Positions 17,275 through 25,114 are shown, numbered from the stretch's first letter. The stretch is DNA of 64,000 bases from Clostridiales bacterium (GCA_004555915.1 SFJM01000007.1:1-64000), one strand, 5' to 3'. Notes: generated by a model not told the origin, from the sequence alone. A program made the numbers and translations.

Positions 17275-18224
17275 GGTAACGGCAGCACCTCCAGATTTCC
17301 GGCTGTAAAATAAACGGACAACAGCAGCACCAGCAGGACCGGTACACTGGTCAGCACGGCAAAGGCCAGCTGTCGCGCCGGAACATCCGCCGGATTGCCA
17401 AAGATGCCGTGCCAGATTCCCTTCAAACAGCCCCGTCGTACAAACAGCACCACGCCGATGGCACCCAGCAGCACCTCAAACAGGTAAATCCCGGTGGACA
17501 AAACGGTCCCGATGGTATCCCCTCCGGCGGCAAAGCTGATGTTGACCAGCAGGTAAACGGTATTGACGGCAAAATGTGCGCACATGGATGGCAGCAGCGA
17601 GCCATACCGTTCCCGGATATAGCCGCCAATCACGCCAAAGCCCACTGCCAGAGGCATGATTTCAATGCTGTAATGTGCCAGCCAGAACGCAACAGAGGTC
17701 AGGGCAATCGCAGCCCAGGAGCCCATGGAGCGCTCTGCTGTCCGCAGATAAAAGCCGCGGTAGCACAGCTCCTCCACAATGGGCGGAATCACCGCTGTTG
17801 CGACAAACTGTACTGCCAGCGCTGCCGGTCCGGATGGCAGCTGATATTCCTCCGTAATCTCCGTCAGGCCGAACTGGTTCAGTATCCCTTCGATGCCCAC
17901 GCCCATGCTGCCTGCCAAAACCGACCAGCCCAGCACCAGCCCGATGGTCATCAGATAAATCTCCGGTGCAGGCCGCTTGTCCCCCACCAGCTCCTGCACC
18001 GTCATGCCGGACAGCCTGGCGCCCACGGCAAACGGAATCGCAAACACGATCACATAGAGCGCAGCATCCGTCAGTTCCCTGCCCACCGTTCCCTCGGCAA
18101 AATCCGGCAGGAGCCACATGAGCGGGTACAGCAGGTAATTAATGGCAAGGCTTGCCAGAATGGTCACGCCAATGATATCCGTACTGCGGCGGACCTGCCG
18201 GCGGACGGTTCGTTCCCAATGCAT
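17271..18224 (-). CDS. CPBP family intramembrane metalloprotease
   Basis: A 317-residue protein with about eight membrane segments. The Abi/CPBP motifs are present: VIPPIVEELCYRGFYL (EExxxR), FWLAHYS (FxxxH) and MCAHFAVN (HxxxN). Relatives process prenylated proteins or confer bacteriocin self-immunity. It lies directly downstream of the micro-ORF array terminator, which makes an immunity or processing role worth considering but is only inference. The ATG at 18224 has AAAGGAG upstream. Confidence 0.88.
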   Translation of the reverse strand: MHWERTVRRQVRRSTDIIGVTILASLAINYLLYPLMWLLPDFAEGTVGRELTDAALYVIVFAIPFAVGARLSGMTVQELVGDKRPAPEIYLMTIGLVLGWSVLAGSMGVGIEGILNQFGLTEITEEYQLPSGPAALAVQFVATAVIPPIVEELCYRGFYLRTAERSMGSWAAIALTSVAFWLAHYSIEIMPLAVGFGVIGGYIRERYGSLLPSMCAHFAVNTVYLLVNISFAAGGDTIGTVLSTGIYLFEVLLGAIGVVLFVRRGCLKGIWHGIFGNPADVPARQLAFAVLTSVPVLLVLLLSVYFTAGNLEVLPLP

Positions 18225-18251
18225 CTCGTTCACTCCTTTATTTATCTTTTT

Positions 18252-18280
18252 ATCATACCACAGCTGCAGCAGCCTGTCAT
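18252..18280 (-). promoter_or_regulatory. Promoter of the CPBP-tadA operon
   Basis: ATGACA (18280-18275), a 17-base spacer and an extended TGGTATGAT (-10 at 18257-18252). It sits just after the array terminator, so CPBP is transcribed separately. Confidence 0.65.
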
Positions 18281-18300
18281 GGTTTTTCCAAAGAACAGGC

Positions 18301-18343
18301 AAAAAAGAAGGCGGTATTCCGCCGCCAGGCATTGGAATACCGC
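18301..18343 (-). terminator. Terminator of the micro-ORF array
   Basis: On the minus strand GCGGTATTCC and GGAATACCGC pair perfectly over 10 bases around a 13-base loop, followed by CTTCTTTTTT. Confidence 0.85.
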
Positions 18344-18358
18344 ATCATGGGATTTCTT

Positions 18359-18490
18359 TTATTTTAAGTGGTTTCTTTCTTCTTTCTGCTGCCCACGGCT
18401 TTCTGCTCGAATGCGCTCCTCCAGCCGTTCATGGGACAGTCCAACACGTCTTGCCTGGACAAGTCCGCGGAAAAATCCTCTGCCCTTCAT
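18359..18490 (-). CDS. Array micro-protein 7 (43 residues)
   Basis: The last ORF of the array before the terminator. The ATG at 18490 has GGAGG eight bases upstream. The peptide begins MKGRG and then has FFRGLVQARRVGLSHERLEE, matching array member at 18867 in the pattern L-V-x-A-R-x3-x-L-S-x-E-R. The C-terminus is highly charged (RIRAESRGQQKEERNHLK). An N-terminally longer frame lacks a ribosome site. Function unknown. Confidence 0.6.
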   Translation of the reverse strand: MKGRGFFRGLVQARRVGLSHERLEERIRAESRGQQKEERNHLK

Positions 18491-18513
18491 ATGGCAGTCC
18501 TCCTTCCGGACGA

Positions 18514-18609
18514 TTACAGACCTTTGGCTCCGGGAAATTCCTGTGAACATGTCATCACAGGGATATGCCGGTCTGCGGGTCGGATTCGGGTCATGTTCGT
18601 TCGTTTCAT
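18514..18609 (-). CDS. Possible array micro-protein 6 (31 residues)
   Basis: Starts MKRTNMTRIRPADRHIP, with AAGGG seven bases before the ATG. It does not share the aromatic/A-R/E-R pattern, so it may be a chance ORF in the gap between members 5 and 7. Confidence 0.35.
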   Translation of the reverse strand: MKRTNMTRIRPADRHIPVMTCSQEFPGAKGL

Positions 18610-18682
18610 AGCATTCCCTTCTTCCGGGTCTTTATGCGTCTTACAGGCGGTTGGCTTGCCGGACCTGTACCGGCAAATGCAA

Positions 18683-18808
18683 TCAGATATGGTTGCGCTT
18701 GCGATGCTCAGTCATCATGTCATCGAACTCTGCGCGGGTAACGTTTCCGCCGTACATCATTCGCATACCAAGTGCCATTGTTCTGTCAATAGAATCAAAA
18801 AACTTCAT
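18683..18808 (-). CDS. Array micro-protein 5 (41 residues)
   Basis: The ATG at 18808 is preceded by GAAAGGAG. The peptide starts MKFFDSIDRTMALGMRMMYG and continues GNVTRAEFDDMMTEHRKRNH. The Met-rich amphipathic first half resembles the other members in style but not residue by residue. The second half (TRAEFDDMM) looks like a short helix with acidic face. Confidence 0.6.
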   Translation of the reverse strand: MKFFDSIDRTMALGMRMMYGGNVTRAEFDDMMTEHRKRNHI

Positions 18809-18866
18809 GCGTCGTTACTCCTTTCATTGGAACGATTGATTGTTATCTTAAATGATCGAAATGTGC

Positions 18867-18959
18867 TTAGTGTCTCTCGCGGCGTGCAACACAGCTGATT
18901 CTTTCCTGGCTCAGCTGCTGCTCACGTGCCTTAACAAGCTGATGCATAAAACCAAACAT
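18867..18959 (-). CDS. Array micro-protein 4 (30 residues)
   Basis: MFGFMHQLVKAREQQLSQER followed by ISCVARRERH. AAAGGAG lies eight bases before the ATG. It shares F-x-F, A-R-E, Q-L and E-R positions with members 1 and 2 and the LV-x-AR-x4-LS-x-ER string with member 7. A helical wheel would place F, M, L, V on one face. Confidence 0.7.
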   Translation of the reverse strand: MFGFMHQLVKAREQQLSQERISCVARRERH

Positions 18960-19012
18960 GATGTGGTCTCCTTTCAAAACATGGCTTTTATCGCCGTTCA
19001 ATATGATGATAC

Positions 19013-19105
19013 TCAGTGCTTCTTCTGACGGGACACCGTATAGGGTCTTCCGTTATTCATTTCCATCATCTTCATCTGTACCAGATCATTAAACCAGTTA
19101 AACAT
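19013..19105 (-). CDS. Array micro-protein 3 (30 residues)
   Basis: MFNWFNDLVQMKMMEMNNGR then PYTVSRQKKH. GGAGG lies eight bases before the ATG. The first five residues M-F-N-W-F and the final Lys-His match members 1 and 2 (MFQWF, ...KH). It is Met-rich. Confidence 0.7.
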   Translation of the reverse strand: MFNWFNDLVQMKMMEMNNGRPYTVSRQKKH

Positions 19106-19142
19106 GGTAAATTCCTCCAAAGTGTCAAATTATTTTTGTATC

Positions 19143-19247
19143 TTATTTTTGCTTTGGCATCTGCATGCCACATACTGCAGCCTCTGGCTTTTCCTGCATC
19201 AGCTGCATGGCGCGTGCCGTTGCCATTGCGTCAAACCACTGGAACAT
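19143..19247 (-). CDS. Array micro-protein 2 (34 residues)
   Basis: MFQWFDAMATARAMQLMQEK then PEAAVCGMQMPKQK. AGAGGTGG precedes the ATG. The first nine residues are identical to member 1 (MFQWFDAMA), clear evidence of a tandem duplication that is maintained at protein level. Confidence 0.75.
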   Translation of the reverse strand: MFQWFDAMATARAMQLMQEKPEAAVCGMQMPKQK

Positions 19248-19307
19248 TCCGCACGCCACCTCTTTCTATGTCATCGTAATCGGAACTGTCCGTTTGTTTC
19301 GGGTCGC

Positions 19308-19400
19308 TCAGTGCTTTGCGGCACGTACAACCGATGTGATCTTTTCATTCTTCAGCTGCAGCTCACGGGCCTTCGCCATTGCATCAAACCACTGGAACAT
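19308..19400 (-). CDS. Array micro-protein 1 (30 residues)
   Basis: MFQWFDAMAKARELQLKNEK then ITSVVRAAKH. GGAGGTGA lies seven bases before the ATG, the best ribosome site of the array. It is the first ORF after the promoter, with a leader of about 190 bases. It is predicted to be an amphipathic helix with an aromatic N-terminus and cationic C-terminus. No known family is recognised. Confidence 0.75.
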   Translation of the reverse strand: MFQWFDAMAKARELQLKNEKITSVVRAAKH

Positions 19401-19597
19401 GATAGATTCACCTCCAAAAAATTCACGAAGCAGGTTTTCCCGGAATATTTCCTGTGCAGACAGTCTGTTCTGCGCCGGATTCTGTCAAACCATCTTCGGC
19501 GTGGCTCCGAAGTCCGGATTCCGGATATTTCTTCGGAACGGTTTCATACGACTTTGCCGTATGCGGCTTCCGGATTTCTTTCCTTCAGCTTGGCTAT
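19401..19597 (-). promoter_or_regulatory. Untranslated leader of the micro-ORF array
   Basis: About 190 bases separate the predicted transcription start from the first micro-ORF. The stretch is GC-richer than the promoter and contains several short TCCGGA/TCCGGAAT repeats (around 19490-19580) that can form hairpins. No ORF with a ribosome site is seen. It may regulate the array. Confidence 0.4.
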
Positions 19598-19626
19598 ATC
19601 ATACACATTTTCCGCATGGCATGCAA
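19598..19626 (-). promoter_or_regulatory. Promoter of the micro-ORF array
   Basis: TTGCAT (19626-19621), a 17-base spacer and TATGAT (19603-19598) on the minus strand. Confidence 0.7.
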
Positions 19627-19645
19627 CACCCAAAAATCATAAATA

Positions 19646-19697
19646 TAACCAATTTATGCATCGTGTAATTGTGCATGTTACATAATTTAACCAATTT
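19646..19697. repeat. Direct repeat TAACCAATTT, 42 bases apart, upstream of the array promoter
   Basis: TAACCAATTT occurs at 19646-19655 and 19688-19697, about four helical turns apart, on either side of an inverted repeat TGTAA-N9-TTACA. This is the layout of an activator or repressor binding region next to the array promoter. No regulator is identified. Confidence 0.4.
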
Positions 19698-19792
19698 TCG
19701 TTATTTAATTCACACAATCAATACCGCAAGATTTTGTATGTTTTGACCATTAATAATTATCTGCATTTCCATAGAAAAAAACATATATATTG

Positions 19793-19831
19793 CAGAAAAA
19801 AAACTGCTTCCGTGCCGTTTGGAAGCAGTTT
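19793..19831 (-). terminator. Terminator after the MscS gene
   Basis: AAACTGCTTCC and GGAAGCAGTTT form an 11-pair stem with a 9-base loop; the minus-strand tail is TTTTTTTT. Confidence 0.85.
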
Positions 19832-19847
19832 TCTTATAAAAAAATAC

Positions 19848-20789
19848 TTATTTGCTAATGGTCAGGTGCGGATATGCAAATTCAATTCCTTCCGCATCAA
19901 ACCGTTTTTTCACCGAACGATTGAGCGCGAATTTCAGTTCCATCGCATTTGTCTGGTTTTCCGCCCATAGCCAGGCACGGATAATAATTGCAGAATCTGC
20001 AAGTTCTGTCACTTCAACCTTCACTTCCGGCTCTATGGATGCAGTTTCCGGTGTCCGGACATCCAAATGCAGCGGATTACGCATCACCTCATCCCGCAGG
20101 ATGGCAATCGCCTTTTCCATGTCACTTTCATAGGTGATACCCACGTTAAAAAATTCACAAATGCGGTTGTCTCCATAGTTCGCATTTTCCAGTACACCAC
20201 TGTTGATGGTGCCATTGGGGATGATAATGCGCTTGTTCTGTGGGGTCCGGATGACCGTATGCCGCAGGGTGATCTCCTCAATGGTGCCGGAGACATCGTT
20301 ATACCGCACAAAATCACCGATGACAAAGGGCTTGAAAAACAGGATCATCACACCGCCGGCTACATTGCCCAGTGTCTCCTGGGCCGCAAAGCCCACAATG
20401 ACCGCAACGATGCCGCCGGATGCCAGGATCGCAGCAAGGGAATCCGATGCCCCCGGAATACTGGAAACAACCACCACGCCGCCGATAAAATACACAATCG
20501 TCAGCACTACATACCGTGCAAATGAAATCAGTGTCACGCTGGTATTTCCCGCCGCCGTCATGGCGTCAACCGTGTGCCGGAATGCCTTATTCACCAGCTT
20601 CACTGCCATCAACATAATGAAAACAGCAATCAGAATAAAAATCAGCCGTCCAAACCAGGTTGGCAGATGAAAAAAGCTCGTGACTGTCTGAACGCTTTCA
20701 ATTGCCGTGGCCGTAGCATCATTGGTAACCTCTACCGCGTCATCCGTAGTCATCACACCGGAGCCCTGCACCAGCTTCCAAACCATCAT
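19848..20789 (-). CDS. Small-conductance mechanosensitive channel (MscS family)
   Basis: A 313-residue membrane protein. Three membrane segments (about 45-67, 86-108, 115-145) are followed by the pore-lining third helix ILASGGIVAVIVGFAAQETLGNVAGGVMIL (cited as GGIVAVIVGFAAQETLGN), the family hallmark. The soluble vestibule has FVIGDFVRYNDVSGTIEEITLR and a C-terminal beta domain. It opens under hypo-osmotic membrane tension to release solutes. GGAG lies seven bases before the first of two ATGs (20789). Confidence 0.93.
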   Translation of the reverse strand: MMVWKLVQGSGVMTTDDAVEVTNDATATAIESVQTVTSFFHLPTWFGRLIFILIAVFIMLMAVKLVNKAFRHTVDAMTAAGNTSVTLISFARYVVLTIVYFIGGVVVVSSIPGASDSLAAILASGGIVAVIVGFAAQETLGNVAGGVMILFFKPFVIGDFVRYNDVSGTIEEITLRHTVIRTPQNKRIIIPNGTINSGVLENANYGDNRICEFFNVGITYESDMEKAIAILRDEVMRNPLHLDVRTPETASIEPEVKVEVTELADSAIIIRAWLWAENQTNAMELKFALNRSVKKRFDAEGIEFAYPHLTISK

Positions 20790-20870
20790 ATCTAATCTCC
20801 TCTCCTGATAAAAGGGCACGCTGCAATGTATTCCCTCACAGCGTGCCCTTCCGGTTATTCTATGTTTTGT

Positions 20871-22586
20871 TTATTTCAGCTCCGCCAGCATATCCTGTAC
20901 CAGCTTCTCCACGTATGCAACAGCCTCCTCCGGCGCCACATCCTCACGCAGAGACTTGTCACGCTTGGAAACCTCTACTGCACCGCGCTTGACCGTCTTC
21001 GGGCTGACAATTACACGAACCGGTACACCCAGCAGGTCAGCATCCGAGAACATATTGCCCGCACTGACCTTGCGGTCATCATAAATGACCTCCACACCGG
21101 CTGCCTGCAGCTGGTTGTACAGCATATCCGCTGTCTCACGTACCTGCGGGTCGGTTGCCTTGATGGCACAGATGTGTACCTGCCACGGCGCAATCGACAT
21201 GGGCCAGATCGGGCCGTAATCATCATGCTTGACCTCGCATACCGATGCGCACAGGCGGCCGACACCGATGCCATAGCAGCCCATGATCGGATAATGCGGC
21301 TTGCCGTCCTGACCGATATAGGTCATTTCCATGGACTTGGTGTACTTGGTGCCCAGCTGGAAGATGTTGCCCACCTCAATGCCGCGGCTGACACGGATGT
21401 GCGGCTTGCCGCATACCGGACAGATGGCACCTTCATAGGTCTTGGCAAAATCTGCAACCTTTGCATCCGGCGTATCACGCTTGACATTGTAGCCCGTATA
21501 ATGGTAATTTTCCTCGTTGGCACCGCAGACCGAGCTGTTCAGGGCAGCAACAGACTTGTCAATGACATAGTCCACGCCCTCCGGCAGACCAACCGGGCCG
21601 ATAAAGCCTGCCACAATGCCGCTTTCCAGCGTAATTTCTGCCGGATGGATTTCCTCACCCAGGAAGTTGCGCAGCTTGGTCTCGTTGACCTCCAGATCAC
21701 CGCGGATGAACGCAACCACATATTCATCGGTCATATTCTTCTGGTATACAACCGCCTTGCAGGAAGCATTGGCCGGTGCATGCAGATATTCACATACCGC
21801 TTCAATGGTCTTGGTTTCCGGAGTAAACACCTTCTCCAGCGGTGCTTCCACAGTTTCCGGTGCTTCCACGATGCAGTCCGCCGCTTCCATGTTGGAACGG
21901 TAGCCGCAGTCACACAGGACAATGGTATCCTCGCCGCAGTCGGTCAGCAGCATAAATTCATGGGATACGCTGCCGCCCATCATGCCGGAGTCAGACTTGA
22001 CTGCCACAACCTCCGGGATACCCGCACGGCGGTAAATATTTTCGTATGCCTGATAGCACTTCTCATAATATGCTTCCAGATCCTCCTGAGAGGTATGGAA
22101 GGAATAGGCATCCTTCATGGTAAATTCACGGACACGGATCAGGCCACCGCGGGCACGGGGCTCATCACGGAACTTGGTCTGAATCTGGTAAATCATGAAC
22201 GGATACTGGGAATAGGACTGGGCAGTGCCGCGGGCCAGATGTACCGCAGCTTCCTCATGGGTCATGCCCAGAACCACCGGCTGACCGCTTCTGTCCTTAA
22301 AGCGTGCCATTTCACTGCCGATGGACTCATACCGGCCGGATTCCTGCCACAGAGATGCGGGCATAACCACCGGGAACATAACTTCCTGTCCGTCAATCTT
22401 ATCCATTTCCTCACGGATAATGTTCTCAATTTTCTTGGTGATGCGCTTTGCCGGCATATACAGCGAATAAATACCGGTGGTCAGCTGCTTCATATAGCCG
22501 CCGCGCACCATGAGCTTATGGCTGTCCAGCTGGCAGTCCGCCGGAGTTTCCTTAAAGCGGGCGCCGAGCATGCTGCTCATTTTCAT
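20871..22586 (-). CDS. proS: Prolyl-tRNA synthetase (bacterial type with editing domain)
   Basis: A 571-residue class II synthetase. Motif 1 region MKQLTTGIYSLYMPAKRITKK (in parts), motif 2 TKFRDEPRARGGLIRVREF (FRDE), motif 3 GCYGIGVGRLCA. Between motifs 2 and 3 lies the insertion domain that clears Ala-tRNA-Pro. The C-terminal anticodon-binding domain ends in LAELK. The ATG at 22586 is chosen because AAAGGA is 11 bases upstream and homologues start with a similar SSMLGARFKETP stretch. It is divergent from a small plus-strand gene at 22679. Confidence 0.95.
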   Translation of the reverse strand: MKMSSMLGARFKETPADCQLDSHKLMVRGGYMKQLTTGIYSLYMPAKRITKKIENIIREEMDKIDGQEVMFPVVMPASLWQESGRYESIGSEMARFKDRSGQPVVLGMTHEEAAVHLARGTAQSYSQYPFMIYQIQTKFRDEPRARGGLIRVREFTMKDAYSFHTSQEDLEAYYEKCYQAYENIYRRAGIPEVVAVKSDSGMMGGSVSHEFMLLTDCGEDTIVLCDCGYRSNMEAADCIVEAPETVEAPLEKVFTPETKTIEAVCEYLHAPANASCKAVVYQKNMTDEYVVAFIRGDLEVNETKLRNFLGEEIHPAEITLESGIVAGFIGPVGLPEGVDYVIDKSVAALNSSVCGANEENYHYTGYNVKRDTPDAKVADFAKTYEGAICPVCGKPHIRVSRGIEVGNIFQLGTKYTKSMEMTYIGQDGKPHYPIMGCYGIGVGRLCASVCEVKHDDYGPIWPMSIAPWQVHICAIKATDPQVRETADMLYNQLQAAGVEVIYDDRKVSAGNMFSDADLLGVPVRVIVSPKTVKRGAVEVSKRDKSLREDVAPEEAVAYVEKLVQDMLAELK

Positions 22587-22678
22587 AATGCTTCCATTCC
22601 TTTCGACATGCACCTTTTCCCCTGCGCCATCATACGCTGGAAGCAGAACAAATGCTTCCCGGTCAGGAGGTTCAGGTC

Positions 22679-22984
22679 ATGCAATCTGTATTTTATGTCC
22701 GTCCCGCCCAGCGGGAACAGGTCGAAACCACCGTCACCCTGCATGCGTCAGACCGTCCGGTTCTGCTGGGCACCATTGTGGGGGATGACGGCAAGCCGCT
22801 GGCAAATGCCCTTGCGGTGCTGTATGCCTCCGGCGGTGCCCAGCCGGATACGGTTGCCGGTGTGACATTTTCCGATGCACTGGGCCGGTTTGTCTTTGGG
22901 CCGCTGGAGCCCGGCGTGCTGTATCAGGTCAGCATTCACGCTGACACCATGCTCCGCCGGACCCTGGAACAGCCCGAAGAATAA
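22679..22984 (+). CDS. Small protein with a carboxypeptidase-regulatory-like fold
   Basis: A 101-residue protein. GTIVGDDGKPLANALAVLYASGG, quoted as GTIVGDDGKPLANA, then VTFSDALGRFVFGPLEPGVLYQVSI (DALGRFVFGPL) is the beta-sandwich pattern of CarboxypepD_reg-like or transthyretin-like domains. No signal peptide is present, so the protein is probably cytoplasmic. AGGAGG precedes the ATG. It lies between proS and thrS, convergent with thrS; it is an isolated gene of unknown role. Confidence 0.6.
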   Translation: MQSVFYVRPAQREQVETTVTLHASDRPVLLGTIVGDDGKPLANALAVLYASGGAQPDTVAGVTFSDALGRFVFGPLEPGVLYQVSIHADTMLRRTLEQPEE

Positions 22985-22990
22985 TTTCTT

Positions 22991-24775
22991 TTACTTCTTT
23001 GCCTTGGTTGCCACAACCTCAGTCAGCAGGGCTTCAAAGTCCTCATAGGACATGGCGCCCAGATCACCCTCGGCACGGTGGCGCGGGGATACGGTGTTGT
23101 TCTCCAGATCCTTGTCACCCACAATCAGCAGGTACGGGATGCGCTCATTGCGGCCCTCACGAATCTTATAGCCCAGCTTCTCCGAGCGATGGTCAACTTC
23201 CACACGGAAGCCCTTTGCCCGCAGCTTTGCCGTAAGTTCATCCGCATAGTCTGCGGCACGGTCGGTAACCGGCAGGACACGTACCTGCTCCGGTGCCATC
23301 CAGGTCGGCAGGGAGCCTGCATACTTTTCAATCAGGTATGCCAGCGTGCGCTCATAGCAGCCCAGAGAGGTTCTGTGCAGAATATACGGAACCTTCTTCT
23401 CGCCATCGGTATCCGTGTAGTACATGCCGAAGCGTTCTGCCAGCAGCATGTCAATCTGAATGGTAACCAGCGTGTCCTCCTTGCCATGGACATTCTTATA
23501 CTGGATATCCAGCTTCGGGCCATAGAATGCCGCCTCGTCAATGCCAACTTCATATTCTACGCCAAGGTCATCCAGAATCTGTGCCATGGTTGCCTGTGCA
23601 ACCTCCCACTGCTCTGCGGTGCCCTCATACTTATTGTTCGGGTTTGCCGGGTCCCACTGGGAGAAACGGAAGGTGCAGTCCTCCAGCAGGCCAACGGTAT
23701 CCAGCATATACTTTGCCAGCTCCAGACAATCCTTAAATTCTTCCTCCAGCTGATCCGGACGGACTACATTGTGTCCCTCGGAAATGGTAAACTGGCGGAC
23801 ACGGATCAGGCCGTGCATTTCACCGGAATCCTCGTTGCGGAACAGCGTGGAGGTCTCACCCATGCGCATCGGCAGGTCACGATAGGAACGTGCGCGGTTC
23901 AGATAGACCTGATACTGGAACGGACAGGTCATCGGACGCAGGGCAAAGCATTCCTTTGTCTCATCATATGGGTCGCCCATGATGAACATGCCGTCAAGAT
24001 AATGATCCCAGTGACCGGAAATCTTAAAGAATTCACGCTTGGCAAACAGCGGAGTCTTGGTCAGCAGGTAGCCATGTGCCTGCTCCACATCCTCTACCCA
24101 ACGCTGCAGCTGCTGGATGACACGCGCACCCTTCGGCAGAATAACCGGCAGGCCCTGACCGATGGTATCTACTGTGGTAAAGTATTCCAGCTCACGGCCC
24201 AGCCTGTTGTGGTCACGCTTCTTTGCCTCTTCCACCTTTGCCAGGTATTCATCCAGCTGATCCTTCTTCGGGAATGCAATACCATAAATACGCTGCAGGG
24301 TTTCACGGCTGGAATCGCCGCGCCAGTATGCCGCATTACATGCGGTCAGCTTGATGGCATTGCCCTTGACGCGTCCGGTGGAATCCAGATGCGGACCGGC
24401 ACACAGGTCGGTAAATTCGCCCTGCTTATAGAACGAAATAACCTCGTCCTCCGGCAGGTCGTTGATCAGCTCAACCTTATACGGCTCATCCTTCATCAGC
24501 TCCAGCGCTTCCGCCCGCGGCAGCTCAAAACGCTCCAGCTTGAGCTTTTCCTTGCAGATTTTGCGCATTTCCGCCTCAATCTGTTCCATGATCTCCGGGG
24601 TGAACGGAAACGGGGAGTCCAGATCATAATAGAAGCCGTTGTCAATCGACGGGCCGATTGCCAGCTTTACCTCCGGGTACAGGCGCTTGACAGCCTGTGC
24701 CAGAATATGGGAGCAGGTATGCCAGTAGGTTTTGCGATACTGCTCATTTTCAAACGTATACTGATTGTCTGCCAT
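22991..24775 (-). CDS. thrS: Threonyl-tRNA synthetase lacking the TGS domain
   Basis: A 594-residue class II synthetase. It begins directly with the editing region (HTCSHILAQAVKRLYP with the HxxxH motif, later GEFTDLCAGPHLDSTG) and lacks the N-terminal TGS domain of about 60 residues found in most bacterial ThrRS. The catalytic core shows MTCPFQYQVY, FRNEDSGEMHGLIRVRQFT in parts (motif 2) and HRTSLGCYERTLAYL (motif 3 region), followed by the anticodon-binding domain. AAGGAGG precedes the ATG at 24775. A T-box leader lies upstream. Confidence 0.95.
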   Translation of the reverse strand: MADNQYTFENEQYRKTYWHTCSHILAQAVKRLYPEVKLAIGPSIDNGFYYDLDSPFPFTPEIMEQIEAEMRKICKEKLKLERFELPRAEALELMKDEPYKVELINDLPEDEVISFYKQGEFTDLCAGPHLDSTGRVKGNAIKLTACNAAYWRGDSSRETLQRIYGIAFPKKDQLDEYLAKVEEAKKRDHNRLGRELEYFTTVDTIGQGLPVILPKGARVIQQLQRWVEDVEQAHGYLLTKTPLFAKREFFKISGHWDHYLDGMFIMGDPYDETKECFALRPMTCPFQYQVYLNRARSYRDLPMRMGETSTLFRNEDSGEMHGLIRVRQFTISEGHNVVRPDQLEEEFKDCLELAKYMLDTVGLLEDCTFRFSQWDPANPNNKYEGTAEQWEVAQATMAQILDDLGVEYEVGIDEAAFYGPKLDIQYKNVHGKEDTLVTIQIDMLLAERFGMYYTDTDGEKKVPYILHRTSLGCYERTLAYLIEKYAGSLPTWMAPEQVRVLPVTDRAADYADELTAKLRAKGFRVEVDHRSEKLGYKIREGRNERIPYLLIVGDKDLENNTVSPRHRAEGDLGAMSYEDFEALLTEVVATKAKK

Positions 24776-24804
24776 GAAAAATTCCTCCTTATTTTCACGG
24801 GGCA

Positions 24805-24843
24805 GAAAAAAATCCCACCCCTGACCAGAATCAGGGGTGGGAT
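24805..24843 (-). terminator. T-box terminator hairpin of thrS
   Basis: ATCCCACCCCTGA and TCAGGGGTGGGAT pair over 13 bases with a 6-base loop, followed by a run of T on the minus strand. Confidence 0.9.
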
Positions 24844-25083
24844 GACAATGCATCTCACGGTTCCACCCTGCTTGGTACAGCAAAAAAACTGTACCCGCTC
24901 ATTTTCCGCTGTAACGTGCGGACTCCGTCGCAGGATACTTGGTTTTCCCCTGCGAAGCTCCGGGACCGGTGCACAGAACTGCCGCCGCCGCGGATGCTCC
25001 CAGCTATTGCATCCACTCTCTGCAGGCCTGCCGATTGCAGTCTGTCTATTCCCATCAACGCCGTTTTTGTCTATAGATGTTAT
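24805..25083 (-). promoter_or_regulatory. T-box leader controlling thrS
   Basis: The minus strand holds the T-box sequence AGGGTGGAACCG (about 24859-24870) followed by the terminator hairpin, with an upstream stem I region beginning with AGAGAGTGG. The antiterminator can form when uncharged tRNA pairs with TGGA. A candidate Thr specifier ACC lies at 24970-24968 in GTGCACCGGTCC; this choice is inference. It makes thrS respond to uncharged tRNA-Thr. Confidence 0.88.
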
Positions 25084-25085
25084 TT

Positions 25086-25114
25086 ATTTTACCTCTGTTA
25101 AAAGTCCTTGTCAA
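25086..25114 (-). promoter_or_regulatory. Promoter of the thrS T-box leader
   Basis: TTGACA (25114-25109), a 17-base spacer and TAAAAT (25091-25086). Confidence 0.8.

Noticed and set aside
19104..19685. Plus-strand ORFs of 60-193 codons across the micro-protein array
   Set aside because: They are antisense to several ORFs with good ribosome sites, have none themselves, and owe their length to the repeated codons of the array.
20826..22865. A 679-codon plus-strand ORF opposite proS
   Set aside because: Antisense shadow of proS without ribosome site or recognisable motif.
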